NCBI GenBank assembly: GCA_021770005.1
Contig: JAETRV010000025.1
Location: 1 to 38,324 of the forward strand
Length of the DNA stretch: 38,324 nt
From: Anaerotruncus sp.
GTDB taxonomy: Bacteria; Bacillota; Clostridia; Oscillospirales; Ruminococcaceae
Reading direction: 5' to 3'
Shown: positions 33,830 through 38,324 of the stretch, one piece after another
How positions within the stretch are numbered: the stretch's first letter is position 1
Layout of the letters: each line of letters opens with the position of its first letter
Position numbers and translations under genes: made by a program
The notes under the pieces: generated by a model
Told to the model about the DNA's origin: nothing
Databases searched by the model: none
The model's input: only the letters and a program-made list of their open reading frames with translations

Positions 33830-35866
33830 TTACGCTTGCAGCGCGCGCAGAATTTTTGAACTGGAGATATCCACCTTCTCCGGATTGCGCACCACCGAAA
33901 GGCTCTTCCCGCAGCCGCTGGGACGGCAGGTGATCAGCCGCATTTCATCAAGCACGTCCAACGCAATCTTGAGCTTACACAGGCTGGAAATGCTCTTGCA
34001 GAGCCGGGCGTAGAGCAGCTCGTCGGAGGCTTCCAGTTCCCCCTTGGAGCGCAGATACCGGTAGACCACCGCTATCTCGTCCCGATTGGGGCAGACCTGC
34101 ACACGCACCGGCTTTTCGAGTGTCTCCCGGCGGGCAATCTGTTGGTAAAGCTGCTCGGAATGATGAATCTGGTCGTAATCGACCCCCGAAAGGTGGATGT
34201 CCCTGACCTTGACTGAAACCCGCAGTTCCCCGTTCCACTCCCCTACATCGGCTGTCACCGCGAGGTCGACCGTGTCGCCGGGTGCATATGGGAAACTCTG
34301 CTGCGTCATCCCAAAATAAACTGCATAGAATACCGTACCCTCCCCCGAAAACCGAAGGCGCAGATGTTTTCCTTCGCCAATCGGATAGATTCCTTGAAGG
34401 GTGCAGTTTTCCACAACAAATACGGGTGACTCGTTGCCCGAACCGAACGGCTCAAGCATCGAAAGCGGCTGTATTCCCTCGACTGTAAGGGAGCGCGGGG
34501 AAACGGTGCAGTCGATCCGGAGGGTCTGCTGGGGCATCTGCGGATGGTGCATCTCCGCCCATCTGTTGATTGCGTCGATAAAATCTGGGATTTTGTCGGT
34601 CCGGACGGTCAGCCCCGCCGCCTGGTTATGCCCGCCATAGCGGGTCAGATGTTCGGAGCAAGCGTTGATGGCGTCGATGATCGAGAATCCCTCGACACTT
34701 CGCCCCGATCCGCGGGAGGTTTCCCCCTCGATCGAAAGGACGATGCAGGGTTTGCCAAACCGCTCGACCATCCGGGATGCCACAATTCCCACAATCCCAT
34801 GGTGCCAGTCCTCCCCACAGATTACAATGACCCGATGGCGGAGCAGCTGCTCATCCGCATTGATTCGCTCCATGATCTGCGCGACGATCCGATCCTCGAT
34901 CTCCCGCCGCTTCTCATTGAGTGCATTGATCCCGCCGGCGAGCGTGTCGGGCTCATCCGCCCCGCCCGCAAACAGCTCGATCGCCTGGTCCGCCTGGTCG
35001 AACCTGCCCGCTGAATTGATCCGCGGCACGATCCCATAGGCGATATTTTCACAGGAGAGAGCTTTATCCGACATCCCGCAGACCCGGATCAACGCGGCAA
35101 GTCCCTCGTTTCCAGTATTTTGCAGCAACGCCAGCCCCCGTTGAACGATAAACCGGTTCTCCCCCGAGAGCGGCACAATGTCCGCGATTGTGGCGACTGT
35201 CACCAGGTCTCCATATTGGTCGAGCATCATCTCATCATCTGCGCCTTCGAGCGCACAGGCCAGCTTGAACGCCACCCCCACTCCCGCCAGATATTCGCAT
35301 CCGCTTTCATCGTCGAGCCGGTGTGGGTCGACAACCGCAACCGCTCGGGGCAGGACGTCGCGCGGTTTATGGTGGTCGGTGACGACCACATCCAGACCGA
35401 TTGAAACCGCGTAATCGACCTCTTCCAGTGCGGTCACCCCATTATCGACCGTCACCACCAGCGAGACTCCGTAATCGTGAATCTGCTTGAGCGCATTTTT
35501 ATTCATGCCGTAGCCTTCGCGGTCCCGATCGGGGATGTAGTAGCAGACATCCACCCCCATCGACTCGAGATAACTATACAAAAGCACTGTCGACATGATT
35601 CCATCGCAGTCGTAGTCCCCGTAGACCGCCACCCGCTCACCGTTTTCCGCAGCCTGCCGGATGCGTACAACCGCTTTGTCCATATCCTTTAGCAGCATCG
35701 GATCGGTAAGCCTGCTCCCCGAAAGAAACGCGCTTGCTTTTTCTATGGTGTCATAGCCCCTGGCCGCCAGTACCCGCGCTACCAGAAGCGGCAACTTCAG
35801 CTTCTCCGCAAGGCAGGCAGCTGCGGCTTCATCTGTCCTTTTGAAGCTCCAATGTTTGATGGGCAC
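33830..35866 (-). CDS. recJ: Single-stranded-DNA-specific exonuclease RecJ
   Basis: A 678-residue 5'-3' exonuclease for recombination and mismatch/base-excision repair. The DHH-family motifs are VYGDYDCDGIMS (D84, D86, D88) and VVTDHHKPR (DHH at 164-166); the DHHA1 part shows GIVGIVASRMVERFGKPCIV and GRSVEGFSIIDAINA then GGHNQAAGLTV. A further C-terminal region of about 110 residues follows the OB fold. Starts with GTG behind GGGGGAA. First gene of the cluster, with its own promoter. Confidence 0.96.
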   Translation of the reverse strand: MPIKHWSFKRTDEAAAACLAEKLKLPLLVARVLAARGYDTIEKASAFLSGSRLTDPMLLKDMDKAVVRIRQAAENGERVAVYGDYDCDGIMSTVLLYSYLESMGVDVCYYIPDRDREGYGMNKNALKQIHDYGVSLVVTVDNGVTALEEVDYAVSIGLDVVVTDHHKPRDVLPRAVAVVDPHRLDDESGCEYLAGVGVAFKLACALEGADDEMMLDQYGDLVTVATIADIVPLSGENRFIVQRGLALLQNTGNEGLAALIRVCGMSDKALSCENIAYGIVPRINSAGRFDQADQAIELFAGGADEPDTLAGGINALNEKRREIEDRIVAQIMERINADEQLLRHRVIVICGEDWHHGIVGIVASRMVERFGKPCIVLSIEGETSRGSGRSVEGFSIIDAINACSEHLTRYGGHNQAAGLTVRTDKIPDFIDAINRWAEMHHPQMPQQTLRIDCTVSPRSLTVEGIQPLSMLEPFGSGNESPVFVVENCTLQGIYPIGEGKHLRLRFSGEGTVFYAVYFGMTQQSFPYAPGDTVDLAVTADVGEWNGELRVSVKVRDIHLSGVDYDQIHHSEQLYQQIARRETLEKPVRVQVCPNRDEIAVVYRYLRSKGELEASDELLYARLCKSISSLCKLKIALDVLDEMRLITCRPSGCGKSLSVVRNPEKVDISSSKILRALQA

Positions 35867-35962
35867 GCTGATTCCCCCGTAGCACTCAATTTACATTGCC
35901 TTGTAACCCTGTATTCTTTCCGCGTCCCTGGAAATGCCTGAACGCATCGTCGAATTGGGACT

Positions 35963-35991
35963 ATTTTAACACTTTTTTCAATAAAACACAA
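35963..35991 (-). promoter_or_regulatory. Candidate promoter of the recJ-relA cluster
   Basis: TTGTGT (35986-35991), 17-base spacer, TAAAAT (35963-35968), about 97 bases before the recJ start. The -35 is weak. Confidence 0.5.
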
Positions 35992-36107
35992 TAGAATGGT
36001 CCAAAAGTCCTGATCTCTCCCACACAGAACTGTCTGAAAGGCGCCTTTCTGTTCCTAATGATCTTGTATTGATCGTGTGGAGAATACCGATGAAGAGAAG
36101 GCAGATA

Positions 36108-36992
36108 CTAAAACAGATCCACAACTGTTGCCCCACACCCGACCGGATGGGTCAAAAAGACTGTACTGGCCTGGTCGTAAAGCCTGCGCATACAATGCCG
36201 CGCGTGCGACCGCTTCTCGAACAACCCAAACACCGCCGAGCCACTTCCACTCATCATCGCGCCGGCAGCGCCGCCCGAAAGGAGTCGTTCATGGAGCGTG
36301 CGCACCTCATCGAGCTCGGCAACCTCCTCCAGCACATTATACATCCCCTTGGCCAGCCCATGCAGATCCCCCGCTCTCAGCTTCTCAATCAATCGTTCGG
36401 TATCTGGACGCCGGGCTGCACCCCGCCGGTCATACCTGTTGTAACTTTCCCGGGTAGAAATACCCGCTGCCGGTTTCGCAACAACAATATGGCACTTCGG
36501 CAGAGCGGGCAGCGGCATCATCTGCTCTCCGATTCCCCGCGCCCGTTGGATCCCGCCCACAATACAGAACGGCACATCCGCGCCAATCTCCCGGCCGAGC
36601 CGGCAAAGTGATTCCAGGTCCGCCCCAACTTCAAACAGCGTATTCATTCCCACCAGAACGCCCGCCGCATCTGCGCTTCCGCCACCCATACCCGCCTGCA
36701 TCGGCAAACGCTTTTGGATATCGATCGAGATTGCAGAGGCATCCAGCCCGAATCGCTCAAAAAAAAGACGCGCGGCGATATGCGCATAATTCGTATCATC
36801 GCTTGGAACCCGAGGCCGATCACAAGAGATATAAATCCCCTTTCCAGACATACGGGTGATGGTTACTGTATCCCGCAGATCAATCGCCTGCATGATCGTG
36901 TCAATCTCGTGATACCCATCCTCACGCACACCTGTAATATCCAGCGAAAGGTTGATCTTCCCCGGCGCATCTACAATCACTGTCTTTTTCAA
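36108..36992 (-). CDS. ispE: 4-diphosphocytidyl-2-C-methyl-D-erythritol kinase
   Basis: A 294-residue GHMP kinase of the MEP isoprenoid pathway, phosphorylating CDP-ME. Seen are the N-terminal DAPGKINLSLDITGVREDGYH (first 20 typical of IspE), the ATP loop PMQAGMGGGSADAAG and the C-terminal MSGSGSAVFGLF. The start is taken at TTG 36992, preceded by AGGTGG at six bases and giving the usual length; an upstream ATG at 37076 would add 28 unrelated residues. Single gene. Confidence 0.95.
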   Translation of the reverse strand: MKKTVIVDAPGKINLSLDITGVREDGYHEIDTIMQAIDLRDTVTITRMSGKGIYISCDRPRVPSDDTNYAHIAARLFFERFGLDASAISIDIQKRLPMQAGMGGGSADAAGVLVGMNTLFEVGADLESLCRLGREIGADVPFCIVGGIQRARGIGEQMMPLPALPKCHIVVAKPAAGISTRESYNRYDRRGAARRPDTERLIEKLRAGDLHGLAKGMYNVLEEVAELDEVRTLHERLLSGGAAGAMMSGSGSAVFGLFEKRSHARHCMRRLYDQASTVFLTHPVGCGATVVDLF

Positions 36993-37174
36993 AATCCGCC
37001 ACCTGCCTTTTTCATGCGCAAACGGTCCTTGCGCAATCACCCATGTCCTACATACTTTTCCGATACTGCGCCGCAATCGCGGAGCGATTTGGTGTAATTG
37101 ACCGTCCGAACGGAAGCGGGCAACTGCCCGCGGATCGTTCTGGCCATAATCCCTATAATATCCGCGCTGCGGTT

Positions 37175-37203
37175 ATTATACTACGAATTTGTTCAATATT
37201 CAA
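37175..37203 (-). promoter_or_regulatory. Sigma-A promoter of ispE
   Basis: TTGAAT (37198-37203), 17-base spacer, TATAAT (37175-37180), reading towards ispE. It sets an outer limit for the mobile element, which must begin to its right. Confidence 0.8.
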
Positions 37204-37208
37204 CGCCC

Positions 37209-37245
37209 AGCAAAGCCTTAAATTCAAGGCTTTGCTGAATTTTTT
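37209..37245 (+). terminator. Terminator-like hairpin at the element border
   Basis: Perfect 11-bp stem AGCAAAGCCTT / AAGGCTTTGCT (37209-37219 with 37226-37236), loop AAATTC, followed on the plus strand by GAATTTTTT. No plus-strand gene lies to its left, so its role is unclear. The rest of 36993-37326 holds only the ispE promoter. Confidence 0.6.
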
Positions 37246-37326
37246 AAGTGACCAAAACAGCCAAAAAGCAGGGGTAATAGTAACACACAGATAACAGGGC
37301 TTTAATGGCCTGCTGCCTGGATATTT

Positions 37327-37542
37327 TCATGATTTATCATCGGGTACATACTCTATAACCTCTCCCGGCTGGCACTCCAAAAGCCTGCAAATCATCTCAA
37401 GGTTCTCCCAGGAAACCGGCTTCTTGATCCGCAACTTCTGTACGGTTGATTCGCTGAACAGCTTGTCCTTCCTGATCCGGTAGGTCGAATATCCCTTCTC
37501 CTTTAAGGCAGGCAGAACATCCAGTTTGTAGACAAGGGGCAT
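37327..37542 (-). CDS. Small XRE/Cro-type HTH regulator
   Basis: A 71-residue single-domain DNA-binding protein (KLDVLPALKEKGYSTYRIRK, then SESTVQKLRIKKPVSWENLE and ICRLLECQPGEVIEYVPDD), typical of the short Cro/CI-like repressors carried by conjugative and mobilisable elements. The ATG at 37542 follows AGGGAG at seven bases. It is divergent from the transcript at 37.7 kb, and two inverted repeats lie between them as possible operators. Confidence 0.88.
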   Translation of the reverse strand: MPLVYKLDVLPALKEKGYSTYRIRKDKLFSESTVQKLRIKKPVSWENLEMICRLLECQPGEVIEYVPDDKS

Positions 37543-37621
37543 ACGCTCACTCCCTTTCGTTTGAAATTTGGAATCACATCTCCAACCATTCATATTATAC
37601 GCCCTTTAAAACACGAAATAA

Positions 37622-37650
37622 AGAGTATAATATTCACAAAAATATACTCT
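37622..37650. promoter_or_regulatory. Inverted repeat, possible operator 1
   Basis: AGAGTATA (37622-37629) and its exact inverse TATACTCT (37643-37650), 13 bases apart, between the HTH gene and the divergent transcript. Confidence 0.5.
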
Positions 37651-37657
37651 AATATTC

Positions 37658-37708
37658 GTACCTATTATGGGTAGAAAATGATCTATAAATCGTGTATACT
37701 ATAGGTAC
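37658..37708 (+). promoter_or_regulatory. Promoter flanked by an inverted repeat, possible operator 2
   Basis: GTACCTAT (37658-37665) and its exact inverse ATAGGTAC (37701-37708) enclose a TATACT -10-like hexamer (37695-37700). The -35 is poor. The placement suggests control of the plus-strand transcript by the divergent HTH protein. Confidence 0.5.
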
Positions 37709-37840
37709 AGATTAAGGGAAGGCAGACGAAGTAGGCGGAAAGCCGAAACAAGAATGCAGCGTAAAGCCGGGAACGGATAAGGGAGATTGAGATTGCCAGA
37801 GCGCATAGATGCTTAAAGCCCCCCGGTCCTTAACCCAAAG
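37709..37840 (+). ncRNA. Candidate structured leader RNA
   Basis: About 130 gene-free bases after the promoter. TTAAGG (37712-37717) can pair with CCTTAA (37828-37833), enclosing local stems such as GGC-GGAAA-GCC around 37734-37744. No open frame with a ribosome binding site. I do not recognise a named RNA family; structure is inferred by eye. Confidence 0.35.
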
Positions 37841-37868
37841 GAAGTCATAAGATCAAATTTAGAAAAGA

Positions 37869-37926
37869 GCGTCCGCTGGGGTCACCCCTTGGCGTTGACG
37901 ATGACGGGGCAGAAAGGACAAGCAAT
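37869..37926 (+). promoter_or_regulatory. 58-nt leader motif, copy 1
   Basis: Starts GCGTCCGC, folds as CGCTGGGG/CCCCTTGGCG, continues GGCGTTGACGATGACGGGG and ends AGAAAGGA before the ATG of the 62-residue gene. It aligns end to end with 38197-38254, same length, both ending at a start codon. A nine-codon frame inside (ATG at 37911) stops with a TGA overlapping the next ATG. Confidence 0.65.
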
Positions 37927-38115
37927 ATGAAGGCTCAGAATATGACAATAGACATTAACCGGCTCGATACCGACCAGCTCGCACAGATCGCGGCGATGCT
38001 CTATGAAACGAGACCGTCCGCTGATCTGGTCAAGGCTGTAAATGACCGAATCGCTTTTCTCTCTGGCTGGATGAGTGAGAAAGCTGAGGCTGAATATGCC
38101 GAGAGGTTCTGCTAA
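37927..38115 (+). CDS. Small unknown protein of a mobile element
   Basis: A 62-residue, mostly helical, acidic protein (MTIDINRLDTDQLAQIAAML, then DLVKAVNDRIAFLSGWMSEK). No recognised domain, signal peptide or membrane segment. Preceded by AGAAAGGA at eight bases, at the end of the 58-nt leader motif. Together with the HTH gene and the repeated leader, it looks like the first small gene of an integrative element. Confidence 0.75.
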   Translation: MKAQNMTIDINRLDTDQLAQIAAMLYETRPSADLVKAVNDRIAFLSGWMSEKAEAEYAERFC

Positions 38116-38196
38116 TCAGTGTTTAATGGTGAAATGTGGGAAGACCTTGCTGGAGCCGCCAAAAAGATTCACAGATAGCCGAAACGCCCTAAGTGG

Positions 38197-38254
38197 GCGT
38201 CCGCCGGAGATCGCCTCCCGGCGCTGATGATGGCAGGCGAGAAAGGAAAATATT
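38197..38254 (+). promoter_or_regulatory. 58-nt leader motif, copy 2
   Basis: Starts GCGTCCGC, folds as CGCCGGAG/CTCCCGGCG, continues GGCGCTGATGATGGCAGG and ends AGAAAGGA before the next start codon. It is preceded by a further hairpin CGCCC-TAAGT-GGGCG (38185-38199). Confidence 0.65.
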
Positions 38255-38324
38255 ATGGGTAGAACAATGCTTGATATTCTGAAAGGCAGGCTGATTGACG
38301 GCCTGGAAATTGTTCAGGTAAAGG
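38255..38324 (+). CDS. Start of a further small gene (cut by the window)
   Basis: An open frame of 23 codons beginning MGRTMLDILKGRLIDGLEIV, running off the end of the window. AGAAAGGA lies eight bases before the ATG at the end of leader copy 2. Too short to assign a function. Confidence 0.6.
   Translation, partial: MGRTMLDILKGRLIDGLEIVQVK

Noticed and set aside
36040-36056. GAAAGGCGCCTTTC palindrome downstream of ispE as terminator
   Set aside because: No T-tract on either strand; role undetermined.
38118-38177. A 19-codon frame from GTG between the two leader motifs
   Set aside because: No ribosome binding site, and overlapping frames are equally open.

Overview
The window is about 38 kb of a moderately GC-rich Firmicutes chromosome, most likely a gut-associated, spore-forming clostridium of the Oscillospirales type. 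That placement is inferred from a complete spoIIAA-spoIIAB-sigF operon, Bacillota-type promoters and Shine-Dalgarno sites, a [4Fe-4S]-type PurF, hemZ, the recJ-relA-dtd neighbourhood, and a large gut-commensal-style surface protein. I see no rRNA, tRNA, CRISPR array or intact insertion sequence. Most genes are on the minus strand.

Layout. 1-1.9 kb: the forespore sigma-F operon. 1.9-7.9 kb: one 1988-residue secreted beta-helix surface protein, with a small inverted-repeat element lying just upstream of its ribosome binding site. 8.3-10.8 kb: a LytTR response regulator, a GHKL sensor kinase and a small unknown protein. Two near-identical promoters (one before the regulator, one before the unknown protein) carry the 9-12-9 direct repeats expected of a LytTR binding site. 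11.3-16.7 kb: a MerR-type regulator divergent from a YfcC-type transporter, an amidohydrolase and a second YfcC transporter. The divergent promoter has the 19-bp spacer and central palindrome typical of MerR control. 16.7-18.9 kb: an ECF sigma factor with a membrane-anchored partner, and a small Gly/Ala-rich protein. 19-20 kb: a PfoR/PTS-IIC-like membrane protein. 20.2-28.1 kb: a purine operon, purE-purC-purF-purM-purN-purO-like-purH(AICAR transformylase only)-purD. It has a good promoter, a short leader ORF and an intrinsic terminator hairpin before purE. 28.3-37 kb: a zinc-ribbon coiled-coil protein; the recJ-relA-dtd-MBL hydrolase-hemZ cluster; and ispE. 37.2 kb to the end: probably the edge of a mobile element, with a small HTH repressor, inverted-repeat operators, a structured leader, and two copies of a 58-nt leader motif, each ending at the start codon of a small gene.

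How parts work together. The pur genes run in overlapping or closely spaced order from PRA synthesis to IMP, with PurH split between a PurO-like cyclohydrolase and a stand-alone transformylase. The transporter/amidohydrolase set looks like an inducible uptake-and-hydrolysis unit under the MerR regulator. The LytTR system appears autoregulated, with the unknown 120-residue protein as its adjacent target; no AgrB or AgrD was found. Intergenic spaces hold related structured repeats whose stems change on both sides between copies.
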